Source of the DNA: JABMPO01 sp964539785
Lineage (GTDB): Bacteria > Fidelibacterota > Marinisomatia > Marinisomatales > TCS56
Length of the DNA stretch: 64,000 nucleotides
NCBI GenBank assembly: GCA_964539785.1
Contig: CAZIJQ010000006.1
Span: 8,329-72,328, forward strand
Reading direction: 5' to 3'
The position numbers and the translations under genes are program-made. How positions within the stretch are numbered: the stretch's first letter is position 1; each line of letters begins with the position of its first letter. A model generated the notes under the pieces. The model worked only from the letters and a program-made list of their open reading frames with translations. It was not told the DNA's origin and did not search any database. Below are positions 6,288 to 15,415 of this stretch, one piece after another.

Positions 6288-8657
6288 ATGCTAAAGAATT
6301 TTAATAAAGATTGTATGACCCTAATTGCACTATTGATAATTACTAGTGTGTCAATATTCAGTCAGGAGACAGGACGTATATCCGGCTACCTGCGGGCCGG
6401 CGACACAGGCGAACCACTGATCTTTGCCAATATAATTCTCGAAGGTACAATCAAAGGCGCCGCTTCCGATGTTCATGGATATTATGTAATCCGCAATATT
6501 CAAACCGGCAATTACCGCTTAAAGGCCATGATGATGGGTTACCAAACGGTGGAGCAACCGGTGGAGATTGCGGCGGGTAGTGACCAGCGAATTGATCTGG
6601 AATTACCGGTTCGGGTCTTATCTGGGGAAGAGGTCACAGTCACCGCCGAACGGATGCGTTTCGAAGAAAAAGTGGAAATTAGTCGCCTGAATTTGTCCAT
6701 GCGGCAAATCGAAAATACACCAGCAATGATTGAAACGGACCTGTTTCGAATTTTGCAAATGACACCCTCGGTTACCGCTAAAAATGATTTCTCATCCGCT
6801 CTAATTGTACGGGGTGGTGGTTCCGATGAAAACCTGATCCTTTTGGATGGGATCGAAGTCTACAACCCTTACCATTTGGGCGGGGTATTCTCAACCTTCA
6901 ATGCCGAAGCTTTGGCGGATGCGGAATTCCTGGCTGGTGGGTTTGCAGCCAAATTTGGCAATCGCAATTCGGCGGTGTTGGATATTACCACCAGGGAAGG
7001 CAATTCCAAGCGACGGATATTATTTAAAGAAGGACCGATTTCTGATATTATTGATTTAAGCGGTGTCAACGGTGAAATCAGTCTGTTGAGTACAAAAATC
7101 CTGGCGGAAGGTCCCCATAAATGGGGCACCTGGATGATTGCTACTCGTCGCACCTATTATGATCAGATAGCAAAATTGTACTACCGGCTTAAAGACGGTA
7201 GTACACCGGCCGGCGGTTATTATTTCTGGGATACCCACTGGAAAGTCTTTTTCGACTTGACCAGCAAGAGCCGTCTGACACTGGCTGGTTACTATGGTCG
7301 CGATTTTCTGGCGTTTAATTTTGAAGATGATGAAAGCGGATTTGATATTGGACTCGATTGGGGTAATTATACCACCAGCTCCCAGTGGCGTTATGTACCA
7401 AATTCCCAGTTTCATTCCACTTTTTCAGTTGCTCGAACGGTTTACGATTGGGATATGGGTCTCACATTTACCGGAATTGATTCTGCTGTGGGAAAAATAT
7501 CTACCGATATATTTCAAAATGTGGTTCTGCGGGACTGGACGGTAAAAGAAAAATTAGACTGGTTTATCAGCGATCAGCATACCATTACCGGTGGATTTGA
7601 GTTCAAAATTCTGGAAATGGCAATCAAACAGGAAATGGCTAATATTACCTTTCTCGACCGGACCCAGAGTCCTTATATTTTATCATTTTACATACAGGAC
7701 CGCTGGAAGATATCCAATCGCTTCAATTTTCAACCGGGATTGCGCCTGAGTAAATATGAATTGCATGACCAATTATATTTGGAACCACGTTTGGGATTCA
7801 AGTATTTGCTGACGGAAAACCTGGCTTTGAAAGGTAGTTGGGGAATTTACAAGCAATACTTGTTTACCAATACCAATGACGAGGAAATAATTAGTTTTGT
7901 GGAATTCTGGTTACCTGTGCCCAAGGATTTGGAACCCCAATCCTGCCAACACTTCATAGCCGGTATTGAGCAACGGTTTAACCGGGGATATTATGCCAGC
8001 CTGGAAGCTTATTATAAACCTTATGATTATACTCTGGAAGTGAACCCCAATAACGATCCCGTCACCGATGAAGACGATTTTGTGGCTGGTAAAGGATCTG
8101 CTTGGGGTTTTGAATTCTTGCTGAAGAAGATGCAGGGTAAATTCACCGGCTGGCTGGGCTATAGTTACAGCCGCATCCGCAAAGAAATTGATTTTAATAG
8201 CGATGGTGTCCTCCGCAAAAGGGAGGGTGAAATCTATTTTACGAATAATGATATTCCTCATTCATTTAATGCTGTGGTCAGTTACAATCGCAGCAAAAAG
8301 AACAGTTTTGGCTTGAATGCTTCCTATAATACCGGTAAACCATTTACCGTTAACGAAGGACTGGTTTATGCCGGGACTAGCTTTAGCAGTCCAATCTTTC
8401 CCTATACCGGTTTGCAGAATATCCCAGGGGAGAAGAATGGTGCCCGCTTTCCCAGTTACTTACGTATCGATCTCAGTTACATCAGGACGATTAAACCTTT
8501 TGGGATAAATGGTAAGTTCAAATTCCAGATTATCAATGCCACGAACCATTTTAACGTTCTTATAGCACAAACAATTCCCAATACAAATCCAACCATGATA
8601 CGGGCATTCAGCATGTTCCCGGTGATTCCTTCATTTGGTGTGGAATTCGAATTTTAA
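6288..8657 (+). CDS. TonB-dependent receptor with CarboxypepD_reg-like N-terminal domain
   Basis: About 789 residues from the ATG at 6288 (a GTG at 6273 is possible). Signal peptide (core LIALLIITSVSIFS), then a carboxypeptidase-regulatory-like beta-sandwich (about 30-110: GRISGYLRAGDTGEPL, SDVHGYYVIRNI). The plug domain follows (about 130-230, with VRGGGSDENLILLDGIEVYNPYHLGG), then a 22-strand-type barrel ending in FGVEFEF. Such receptors import siderophores, cobalamin or glycans using TonB energy. The N-terminal domain is typical of SusC-like receptors in the FCB group, but no SusD partner is present; the next gene is a lipoprotein. The substrate cannot be inferred. Confidence 0.93.
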   Translation: MLKNFNKDCMTLIALLIITSVSIFSQETGRISGYLRAGDTGEPLIFANIILEGTIKGAASDVHGYYVIRNIQTGNYRLKAMMMGYQTVEQPVEIAAGSDQRIDLELPVRVLSGEEVTVTAERMRFEEKVEISRLNLSMRQIENTPAMIETDLFRILQMTPSVTAKNDFSSALIVRGGGSDENLILLDGIEVYNPYHLGGVFSTFNAEALADAEFLAGGFAAKFGNRNSAVLDITTREGNSKRRILFKEGPISDIIDLSGVNGEISLLSTKILAEGPHKWGTWMIATRRTYYDQIAKLYYRLKDGSTPAGGYYFWDTHWKVFFDLTSKSRLTLAGYYGRDFLAFNFEDDESGFDIGLDWGNYTTSSQWRYVPNSQFHSTFSVARTVYDWDMGLTFTGIDSAVGKISTDIFQNVVLRDWTVKEKLDWFISDQHTITGGFEFKILEMAIKQEMANITFLDRTQSPYILSFYIQDRWKISNRFNFQPGLRLSKYELHDQLYLEPRLGFKYLLTENLALKGSWGIYKQYLFTNTNDEEIISFVEFWLPVPKDLEPQSCQHFIAGIEQRFNRGYYASLEAYYKPYDYTLEVNPNNDPVTDEDDFVAGKGSAWGFEFLLKKMQGKFTGWLGYSYSRIRKEIDFNSDGVLRKREGEIYFTNNDIPHSFNAVVSYNRSKKNSFGLNASYNTGKPFTVNEGLVYAGTSFSSPIFPYTGLQNIPGEKNGARFPSYLRIDLSYIRTIKPFGINGKFKFQIINATNHFNVLIAQTIPNTNPTMIRAFSMFPVIPSFGVEFEF

Positions 8658-8671
8658 ATTGGGAGAATGAA

Positions 8672-9784
8672 ATGATTAATAAAATGAATAAAGGATTAAT
8701 ACTTGTTGTATTGGCAAGTCTGATATGGGGGGGGTGTGAAGAAGAAATGTTACTTACAGAATTCACCGATTATCAATTCCAGTATGATCCCGAGTTACGA
8801 ATTGAAGCAATCCTGAATACGGAAAACCTCGAACAAACGGTAGTGCGGATCGATTATTCCATACCGATTACCGATACGACCATTTTCAACGGGCGTGATG
8901 ATGACGGCGATTGGCGACCTTTCGAAGACTTGAACGGTAATGGCAAATGGGATGAATCTGAACCATTAAATGATGACCTTGGTGAAGATGGAATTACAAG
9001 TGTCGATAACCGATTTCTTGAACCGGATGAAGGTGAAGGTGATGGATTACCCACTGCGGGCGAACCTCATATTGATGAGCTTGATGAAATAATAGGTCAG
9101 CTGCACGATTCTACATACACGGTGGAATTGTATAATAATACCACTGGTACTAAAGTGGCTGATTTTGCCTGGCAGGCGGTGGCCGATTCCTTAACAATCT
9201 CTGGAAATGGTGATGATGAATTAGAAGAAATAGTCCATTATGGCGGTTATAAGATTTCCACCGTAATTGATTCAATTGATTATGATGACGAATATTTATT
9301 TAGGATTTCCGGTGGTTCTCGGGTGATAGAAGCGGCTTTTCAACCGGAACCACCTGTAACTTTTCTTACCGATTTTTTCACAATGAATAATGACACGCTG
9401 ATGGTGACCGAAGAAGATTCACTGGCACCCATATGGACTACCGGCAGCGAACCGATTGTGTACTGGGTGAAAATTGAACGAATTTTCCAGCCGGATTCTA
9501 TCGAAATAATCGCCGATCACCCAGCCACACCAATTAGCCTGGAAAACGGTATCTATCTCGGGGGCGATTTCACCACATTTTATTTCCCTGGCCTGTATCG
9601 TTGGACAGTCTACGTCCCCAGTCATAATTATGGTCAATATGTGTATTCATCATTACCGATTACCGATTCCAGTATCAGCAACTGGCGTGATGAAAATGAT
9701 AATGTTGTTCTTGGTTGCGCCGGTTCCATGGCCGGTCGGTCCATCTATGTTCGAATCGATAAAGAAGTCGAAAAATTGCAGTAA
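8672..9784 (+). CDS. DUF4249-like lipoprotein, partner of the TonB receptor
   Basis: 370 residues with a lipoprotein signal peptide ending in a WGGC lipobox near residue 22. The N-terminal strand ELRIEAILNTENLEQTVVRIDYSIPI resembles the start of DUF4249 proteins, which are often encoded after TonB receptors in Bacteroidota. An Asp-rich insertion around residues 75-130 (DLNGNGKWDESEP, DEGEGDGLP) looks like EF-hand or dockerin-style calcium loops and is atypical. The gene starts 14 bases after the receptor stop with a GGGAG ribosome site, so the two are co-transcribed. An outer-membrane accessory role in uptake is inferred from position. Confidence 0.72.
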   Translation: MINKMNKGLILVVLASLIWGGCEEEMLLTEFTDYQFQYDPELRIEAILNTENLEQTVVRIDYSIPITDTTIFNGRDDDGDWRPFEDLNGNGKWDESEPLNDDLGEDGITSVDNRFLEPDEGEGDGLPTAGEPHIDELDEIIGQLHDSTYTVELYNNTTGTKVADFAWQAVADSLTISGNGDDELEEIVHYGGYKISTVIDSIDYDDEYLFRISGGSRVIEAAFQPEPPVTFLTDFFTMNNDTLMVTEEDSLAPIWTTGSEPIVYWVKIERIFQPDSIEIIADHPATPISLENGIYLGGDFTTFYFPGLYRWTVYVPSHNYGQYVYSSLPITDSSISNWRDENDNVVLGCAGSMAGRSIYVRIDKEVEKLQ

Positions 9785-10051
9785 ATCAGCTATTAGGAAT
9801 TATTAATCAAATACTGTGACAACCAATTCAGCTAGTGGCTGTCGTATTGCTATGAATCTATGCTTTTACAGCCAACTCTCCCTGTCTCTTGATCCGATTT
9901 CCGGAATGCAGGCGTTCTATTGCCCGATTGGATTGGCGCTGATCGGTACCAATTTGCCTGAGAAACTTCCTATTATTGTAATAAAATCTGCTTTAGATAG
10001 TGAAGATCCTCCTAGGCTGTAAAATCTAGTTGATTGACAACGTTGGATGGC

Positions 10052-10086
10052 AGGGGTCGGTTGATTACCGACCCCTCCTTAGTTTT
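10052..10086 (+). terminator. Rho-independent terminator
   Basis: AGGGGTCGG (10052-10060) pairs with CCGACCCCT (10068-10076), followed by CCTTAGTTTT. It most likely ends the TonB receptor/lipoprotein transcript. Confidence 0.8.
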
Positions 10087-10118
10087 ATACCTTCCAAAAA
10101 AATAAGATCAATTGGCTA

Positions 10119-10140
10119 ATTAAGACTTTCCAGTCTTAAT
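10119..10140 (+). promoter_or_regulatory. Inverted repeat next to a start codon (operator or hairpin)
   Basis: ATTAAGACT (10119-10127) and AGTCTTAAT (10132-10140) are perfect complements separated by TTCC. The repeat ends ten bases before the ATG at 10150, where it would cover the ribosome-binding region as RNA or the promoter as a protein operator. Which of the two it does cannot be decided from sequence. Confidence 0.45.
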
Positions 10141-10149
10141 TTATTGGGC

Positions 10150-11196
10150 ATGAAAAATAAACAAAACTCGCATCTGAAATCTGCCAGTTTAAGAATTAAA
10201 CCCTTTGCCTGGTCGCTACGGAACTGGGTTCAACTTGCGGTTTTGATATTGACTATGTTAATCGGTCTCCAATTCTATTTTTGGGTAAGGCAGATTGAAT
10301 CCGGAGGGGTGGTTTCTGTTGGACGGCCACCGGGAGTGGAAGGCTTTCTGCCCATTGGCTCATTGATGGGCTGGAAATACTTTTTTCTAACTGGTGACTG
10401 GGATCCGGTGCACCCGGCCGGAATGGTAATCCTTGGATTTGCAGTTTTGATTTCCTTTGTTTTGCGCAAATCGTTCTGTGGCTGGTTTTGCCCGGTCGGA
10501 ACTATTTCTGAATGGCTTTGGCGGTTAGGGCGTGGTAAGAATGGCCGCAACATACTTCCTCCGAAATGGCTTGATATTCCCTTGCGCAGTTTGAAATATA
10601 TATTGCTGGCCTTTTTTGCCTGGGCTGTACTATCAATGGGTTCCGACTCGCTGGAACGCTTTTTTGCACTGCCATACTGGAAAGTTTCAGATATCAAAAT
10701 GCTGTATTTTTTTACCGGGATGTCCGGCACAGCGGCGATTGTGATATTAATTCTGGTGGTTGGTTCAATATTCATTCGCAATTTCTGGTGCCGTTATCTT
10801 TGCCCGTATGGTGCACTTACCGGAATATTCGGTTTTCTGGGACCCACCAGAATCAAGCGTGACGAATCAACCTGTATCGATTGTAATCTCTGTGCCAAAG
10901 TTTGTCCAGCCTATTTGCCAGTTGATGTAAAACCCCAAATCATCAGCGCTGAATGCACTGGCTGTGCCAGTTGTGTAGATGTTTGTCCCGTGAAAGATAC
11001 TCTGGATTTCAAAACTATCGGTCTGCCTACTGAATTCTGGACCAGCCGTAAACTGGCCTTAACGGTTGGAGGATTATTTATCTTACTGGTAATTACCGCT
11101 CGTATCAGCGGCGGTTGGGCTTCCCACGTTTCCATAGAGGAAATCCGGTCGATCCTGCCCGATATTGATTTCTTAAAACACACTTCCGGTTTTTAA
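10150..11196 (+). CDS. 4Fe-4S ferredoxin-type membrane protein (NapH/CcoG/MauN-like)
   Basis: 348 residues. Membrane segments are at about 25-42, 92-110, 140-160 and 200-218. Between them are two CxxxCP motifs at the membrane face (FCGWFCPVGT near 113 and WCRYLCPYGA near 215), the hallmark of the NapH/CcoG/RdxA family. A cytoplasmic domain follows with two ferredoxin-like clusters (CIDCNLCAKVCP near 240 and CTGCASCVDVCP near 273). A final hydrophobic segment lies at about 302-318. Family members pass electrons from quinol to periplasmic or assembly factors. It heads a cluster with a Crp/Fnr regulator and thioredoxin-fold and DoxX proteins, which suggests redox homeostasis. Confidence 0.9.
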   Translation: MKNKQNSHLKSASLRIKPFAWSLRNWVQLAVLILTMLIGLQFYFWVRQIESGGVVSVGRPPGVEGFLPIGSLMGWKYFFLTGDWDPVHPAGMVILGFAVLISFVLRKSFCGWFCPVGTISEWLWRLGRGKNGRNILPPKWLDIPLRSLKYILLAFFAWAVLSMGSDSLERFFALPYWKVSDIKMLYFFTGMSGTAAIVILILVVGSIFIRNFWCRYLCPYGALTGIFGFLGPTRIKRDESTCIDCNLCAKVCPAYLPVDVKPQIISAECTGCASCVDVCPVKDTLDFKTIGLPTEFWTSRKLALTVGGLFILLVITARISGGWASHVSIEEIRSILPDIDFLKHTSGF

Positions 11197-11226
11197 TTCA
11201 CTCACGATCAGCGCGCTAAGAGTGGG

Positions 11227-11314
11227 TCAATCAATTTCGTGATTGATCTATATTTCCATCAACTATATATTGTCGGGGAACAACTTAATGATATCATTTG
11301 GAATGAATGATATC
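11227..11314. promoter_or_regulatory. Inverted and direct repeats upstream of the Crp/Fnr gene
   Basis: TCAATCA (11227-11233) and TGATTGA (11240-11246) form an inverted repeat with a six-base spacer, a geometry typical of Crp/Fnr operators. Closer to the gene, AATGATATC occurs at 11287-11295 (part of the palindrome AATGATATCATT) and again at 11306-11314. These are candidate autoregulatory sites; binding is inferred only from position. Confidence 0.4.
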
Positions 11315-11338
11315 GAATTGATATACGGAAGGTAAAAA

Positions 11339-12016
11339 ATGGCTGAAAAAACCAAATTATGGTATTTACAGAATTTTAATTTATTTGAAGACATGGATGA
11401 GAATACCATGATGGGACTCGATCAAAATTCTCGGATGCAGGAAACCCCTAAAAAAGAGATTATCTATTTTCCGGATGAACCCAATAATACGATTTATTTT
11501 CTCAAGTCCGGAAAAATCAAAATCTCCCGAGTAACGGAAGATGGGCGATCTACTTCAATTCAACTGATTGGACCGGGGGAGATATTTGGCGAAAGTGCCA
11601 TCCTGGGCCAGGAGCGGCATGAGAACAGCGCCGAAGTTGTGGAGGATGCCATAATCTGTTCCATCAGTAAGGAAAATTTTGAAGAGCTGCTAATTAAAAG
11701 CCCCCGTTTAAATCGCAGTGTAAACAAATTCATTGGTTTCCGCTTGCGGAAGATTGAATCACATATCGAGGATCTGGTGTTTAAAAATGCCCGTGAGCGG
11801 ATAGAAGCATTCCTGAGCCGATATATCAATACTTTTGGAAAAAAAATGATTGATGGCTGGATGGTTCGACCGTTTCTCAATCATCAGGAAATTGCTGAAC
11901 TCACTGCCACTACCCGCCAAACTGTTAATTCGATCCTGAATGATATGGTGCAGGAACAAAAAATTGAATATACCCGCCGCTATTTGAGAACTACCTCAGT
12001 AGACTGGTTGCAATAA
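11339..12016 (+). CDS. Crp/Fnr family transcriptional regulator
   Basis: 225 residues with a cyclic-nucleotide-binding-type beta-roll (about 20-120, GSG-like turn around FLKSGKIKISRV and GPGEIFGESAIL), a dimerisation helix, and a winged helix-turn-helix (about 178-215; LNHQEIAELTATTRQTVNSILNDM). Only one Cys is seen near the sensing domain and there is no N-terminal Cys cluster, so it is not a classical Fnr oxygen sensor. A GGAAGG ribosome site precedes the ATG. Palindromes upstream suggest autoregulation. It lies between redox genes and probably controls them. Confidence 0.93.
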   Translation: MAEKTKLWYLQNFNLFEDMDENTMMGLDQNSRMQETPKKEIIYFPDEPNNTIYFLKSGKIKISRVTEDGRSTSIQLIGPGEIFGESAILGQERHENSAEVVEDAIICSISKENFEELLIKSPRLNRSVNKFIGFRLRKIESHIEDLVFKNARERIEAFLSRYINTFGKKMIDGWMVRPFLNHQEIAELTATTRQTVNSILNDMVQEQKIEYTRRYLRTTSVDWLQ

Positions 12017-12074
12017 GCATTTCTGTCATCTAACCGACAATTTACCCGCCCGCTGCCTGCTAAGTTCGTGAGGC

Positions 12075-12398
12075 ATGAAAAATGAAATTAGCAGCAAAAA
12101 CACCCTGGTTGAACTGTCCGTACGCGGTGATTGTCCCGAATGTGATCTGATAGAATCACAACTTAAATATCTGGGCGAGGCTACCGGTCGTTTCCGGGTT
12201 CGGATTTATAATCTTGACCGGGATAAGAATATTCCTAATACAAGATGCAGCAGCATAACGCCAGCCATTTGGATTGCCGGAAAATTATCTTATCTGGGGG
12301 CGATGGACCCTAACCGATTTATGGAAAAAATTGATCAGATTCAAATGAACAATTCTATTGTTAACAACCACAAAAGGAGGTTGAAATGGAACAATTGA
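12075..12398 (+). CDS. Thioredoxin/glutaredoxin-fold protein
   Basis: 107 residues. An N-terminal strand VELSVRGDCPECDLIESQL carries a CPEC redox motif, followed by a strand RVRIYNLDRDKN and the conserved cis-Pro-type segment SITPAIWIAGKLSYLGAM, consistent with a thioredoxin fold. It is shorter at the N-terminus than thioredoxin and closer to small glutaredoxin-like proteins. The C-terminal 20 residues are basic and non-conserved and overlap the DoxX start by 13 bases. Likely a thiol-disulfide carrier for the neighbouring membrane proteins; its target is unknown. Confidence 0.72.
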   Translation: MKNEISSKNTLVELSVRGDCPECDLIESQLKYLGEATGRFRVRIYNLDRDKNIPNTRCSSITPAIWIAGKLSYLGAMDPNRFMEKIDQIQMNNSIVNNHKRRLKWNN

Positions 12399-12784
12399 AA
12401 AATAACTCACACTGGCTTATCCGGTTAGCGCTGGCGGCCACATTTATTTACCACGGCTTGGCTAAATTTCCCATGGCTGCCATGATGGCGGAAGGCATGG
12501 GAATGCCTGTGTTCATGGTATACATGTTGGCAATCATGGAGGTGGCCGGTGGACTGTTGATTCTCTACGGTGGCGTCGGTCCAAATTGGGCTACACAGAT
12601 CGCTGGAGGAGTTTTTGCCATGGTGATGCTGGGTGCTATATTTATGGTACACTGGTCCAACGGCTGGAATTTTATGGCCGGCTATGGTGAAGGCACTAAT
12701 AATATGGGTGGCATGGAGTTTCAGGTATTGATTTTTGCGGTCTCGCTGTTTCTGGTAGCGCAGGGCAACACAATTAATGAATAA
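12386..12784 (+). CDS. DoxX family membrane protein
   Basis: 132 residues with four membrane helices: LIRLALAATFIYHGLAKF (about 11-28), VYMLAIMEVAGGLLILYGG (about 44-62), IAGGVFAMVMLGAIFMVHW (about 70-90) and the C-terminal helix at about 110-128. The motifs FIYHGLAKF and EVAGGLLIL are typical of DoxX/DUF417 relatives. DoxX proteins are linked to quinone-dependent thiosulfate oxidation or sulfur-stress complexes in other bacteria. The start has a strong AAAGGAGG site and lies within the thioredoxin-fold gene, so the two are translationally linked. A terminator follows. Confidence 0.88.
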   Translation: MEQLKNNSHWLIRLALAATFIYHGLAKFPMAAMMAEGMGMPVFMVYMLAIMEVAGGLLILYGGVGPNWATQIAGGVFAMVMLGAIFMVHWSNGWNFMAGYGEGTNNMGGMEFQVLIFAVSLFLVAQGNTINE

Positions 12785-12801
12785 TTGAACAGCCGGTAAA
12801 T

Positions 12802-12838
12802 AAACGGGGAAGCAGCAGTAGTTGTTTCCCCGTTTTAT
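12802..12838 (+). terminator. Rho-independent terminator
   Basis: AAACGGGGAA (12802-12811) pairs with TTTCCCCGTTT (12825-12835), with a 13-base loop and a short T run. It ends the redox gene cluster. Confidence 0.8.
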
Positions 12839-12962
12839 TATATAATTACTCTTGCAGGGATCCTGGAGCGGTTTACATGATAACACAGAGTTTATTATCT
12901 AGATAAACTGTAAATTGCATTCCAAATATATGTTTAATTAAGATGGTCTACGGGAGTAAAAA

Positions 12963-15374
12963 ATGAAGAAGTTTATAATTTGTTTGTTAATAATTATGTC
13001 AATGATTTTCGCCCAGTATATACCTTTCGGATCGGTAGCGGAACTTGATGATGCCGGTGCGGTAAATGTAAATCCCGCCGGACTTGGAATTAGCAGGAAT
13101 TTTAACAGTCAATTTCTGGTACCGATTAATTATGCCAATCCGGATTCTCAAGACTTTAATTTTTCAGTGACAGCTCAGGCTGAGAACAGTGGCTTCGGGT
13201 ATACCTATAATTCTGATGGTTATGATTTATTTCACATGGGCAGTGGTCAAGCCCTGGATTGGGGACTCTATTTTGGTTTTATGTCGCATATCAGCAAGCG
13301 TGGTTACGAGGCTATTGATATGGGATTGCTTTGGCGCGGATTCAAGTGGCTTTCCCTGGGAGCCAGTTGGAAAAACATCTATTCGAGGGATAAACTCGAC
13401 CAACCCCTTAATCTGGGATTGGCTGTTCGTCCTTTTGGTAGCAGGTTGACAATCAGTTATGATCAAACTCTCATGGTTGATATCGATTCGGACGAAGTGT
13501 CAAGCACAGAAAGTATAATAGGACTAAATGCAGAAATATTTCCCGGGATTGGATTGATCACCGGTTACAATGCTGAATCGGAATCGATACAACTTGGTTT
13601 ATCGGTTAATTATAGTTTTAGTGGCATCGAAAGCTACAGCACTATTGATCAATCTGACGGTTTGCAGGATGCAGGTTTGCTGGGTGTTTCAACTAATATA
13701 GATCGAAAAAGAACCTTAATTAAATCCAAGAAACCTAATTTTGTTACAATTCGTTTTTCACATGGTATCGAAGATTCGCCAGGTCCAAGGGCCTTTTTCG
13801 GTGATCGTATGGTCACGCTTCGCGGGGCTATTCGACAGATAGATTTATTGACCGAGGATAGGGATGTGGAAGGAGTTGTGATTTATCCGGAAGGATTTGG
13901 AATGGGGTTTGGAATGAGGACCGAATTACGGGATGCTTTTATTCGGCTACAGTCCAATGGGAAAAAAATCTATGTGTTCTCAGATTATTTAACTGATAGC
14001 CAATATTCGCTGATATCAATGGCGGATGGAATTTATCTGAATAATGGCGGAATATTACTAATTGACGGGATTGGGATTGGACCGGCATTCTGGAAAGGTA
14101 CATTTGAAAAGCTGGGATTGAAAGCACAGTATTACCGTCGTGGTAAATATAAAAGCGCCGCGGAAACTTATACCCGGGAAAATATGTCCGAATCGAGTCG
14201 TGAAGCCTTAAGTGCGATTCTGGCAGATGTAGATGAAATTTATCGTAATTCGTTTATGGATCGTTCTGGTATGACCGACAGTCTACTGAATGAAATATTT
14301 GATCAAGCTCTTTTTACTGCGGAACAAGCTATTGCTTATGGTTTGATCGATGGCGCCTTTCATCCGGATCAGAAAGCGCAGATTATTGAGGATATCGTTG
14401 GAGAGGAAATCAATATTGTCAAAGTACGGAAATGGGCGCGGAAATGGGACTATGATTGGAAAGCCGGAATTAAACCGGGAATCGCCCTGATATATGCCGA
14501 AGGACCAATCTTACCTGGTAAAAGCGTTCCTTCACCATTCGGTCGCAACAAGCAGATCGGTTCAGTAACTACGTCCAATGCAATACGGCAGGCACGGGAG
14601 GATGAGACGATCCAGGCGATTGTTCTTCGCATCAACAGTCCTGGTGGTTCGGTGCTGGCATCTGAAGATATCTGGCGCGAGGTTTATCGAACTACAAACC
14701 CAGATTCGGCCGATGAAAAATATCGCAAGCCGGTTTATGTTTCCATGGGAAATGTCGCAGCTTCAGGTGGCTATTATATTGCCTGTGCCGCTGATACAAT
14801 TGTGGCCGATGCGGCCTGCATTACCGGATCAATCGGGGTGCTGGCAGGTAAAATATCATTGGGTGGACTATTTGAGAAAATTGGTTATAATGTCGACATG
14901 CTGGTGGCAGAACCCCACGCCGATATGTTCGGTGCCCATCGTGCTTTCTCCGAGCAGGAAGGGCAAAGTATGCAGGGTGTTGTCGATAGTTATTACGATC
15001 AATTCCTGAAACGGGTGGCCGATGGCCGTGGAATGACCCGTGATGAAGTGGATTCAGTGGCGCAGGGGAGAATCTGGTCCGGGGTTGAAGCCAAGAATAT
15101 TGGATTAGTAGATGAATTAGGTGGTTTACGTGAAACAATATTACTGGCCAAAAAACGGATTGGATTAGCTGAGACCGAAGAAGTAGGTCTTAAAATATTT
15201 TCCGGAGTTGAACGAAAAAGTCTCAATTTAAAGTTGGAATCCGCTTCCATATTGTTCGATGAAATTGAAAAATTAAATCCGGATGTAGATGTGAAACTGA
15301 TACTTGATCGAATTGCTTTATTAAATGGCGAACCGGCCTTGTATCTTATGGAGGAGATGACTCCAATACAATAA
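12963..15374 (+). CDS. sppA: SppA-type protease (67K class) fused to an N-terminal barrel-like domain
   Basis: 803 residues. A signal peptide (about 1-17) precedes a beta-rich domain (about 18-240, with DDAGAVNVNPAGLGISRN, as in PorV/FadL-like outer-membrane proteins). Two S49 peptidase domains follow (about 255-500 and 510-780). The catalytic pair is visible: Lys397 in RGKYKSAAETY and Ser601 in VAASGGYYIA, with spacing close to the E. coli enzyme (Lys209, Ser409). E. coli SppA is about 618 residues and anchored by one membrane helix; here the helix is replaced by the barrel-like domain. SppA digests leftover signal peptides; an outer-membrane location would change its substrate. GGGAG precedes the ATG. 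Confidence 0.9.
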   Translation: MKKFIICLLIIMSMIFAQYIPFGSVAELDDAGAVNVNPAGLGISRNFNSQFLVPINYANPDSQDFNFSVTAQAENSGFGYTYNSDGYDLFHMGSGQALDWGLYFGFMSHISKRGYEAIDMGLLWRGFKWLSLGASWKNIYSRDKLDQPLNLGLAVRPFGSRLTISYDQTLMVDIDSDEVSSTESIIGLNAEIFPGIGLITGYNAESESIQLGLSVNYSFSGIESYSTIDQSDGLQDAGLLGVSTNIDRKRTLIKSKKPNFVTIRFSHGIEDSPGPRAFFGDRMVTLRGAIRQIDLLTEDRDVEGVVIYPEGFGMGFGMRTELRDAFIRLQSNGKKIYVFSDYLTDSQYSLISMADGIYLNNGGILLIDGIGIGPAFWKGTFEKLGLKAQYYRRGKYKSAAETYTRENMSESSREALSAILADVDEIYRNSFMDRSGMTDSLLNEIFDQALFTAEQAIAYGLIDGAFHPDQKAQIIEDIVGEEINIVKVRKWARKWDYDWKAGIKPGIALIYAEGPILPGKSVPSPFGRNKQIGSVTTSNAIRQAREDETIQAIVLRINSPGGSVLASEDIWREVYRTTNPDSADEKYRKPVYVSMGNVAASGGYYIACAADTIVADAACITGSIGVLAGKISLGGLFEKIGYNVDMLVAEPHADMFGAHRAFSEQEGQSMQGVVDSYYDQFLKRVADGRGMTRDEVDSVAQGRIWSGVEAKNIGLVDELGGLRETILLAKKRIGLAETEEVGLKIFSGVERKSLNLKLESASILFDEIEKLNPDVDVKLILDRIALLNGEPALYLMEEMTPIQ

Positions 15375-15415
15375 AGTTGTTAATACCAAATTTTGGAAAT
15401 TGAAGGGAGACTGGC

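Larger units (their letters stand above)
9785..10149. other. Intergenic region without a supported gene
   Basis: 365 bases between the lipoprotein gene and the ferredoxin-type gene. A 68-codon frame at 9816-10022 has no ribosome site or recognisable product. The region holds the terminator at 10052-10076 and the inverted repeat at 10119-10140. Confidence 0.6.

Noticed and set aside
9816..10022. 68-codon open frame after the lipoprotein gene
   Set aside because: No ribosome site, no recognisable family and no coding-like composition; treated as noise.
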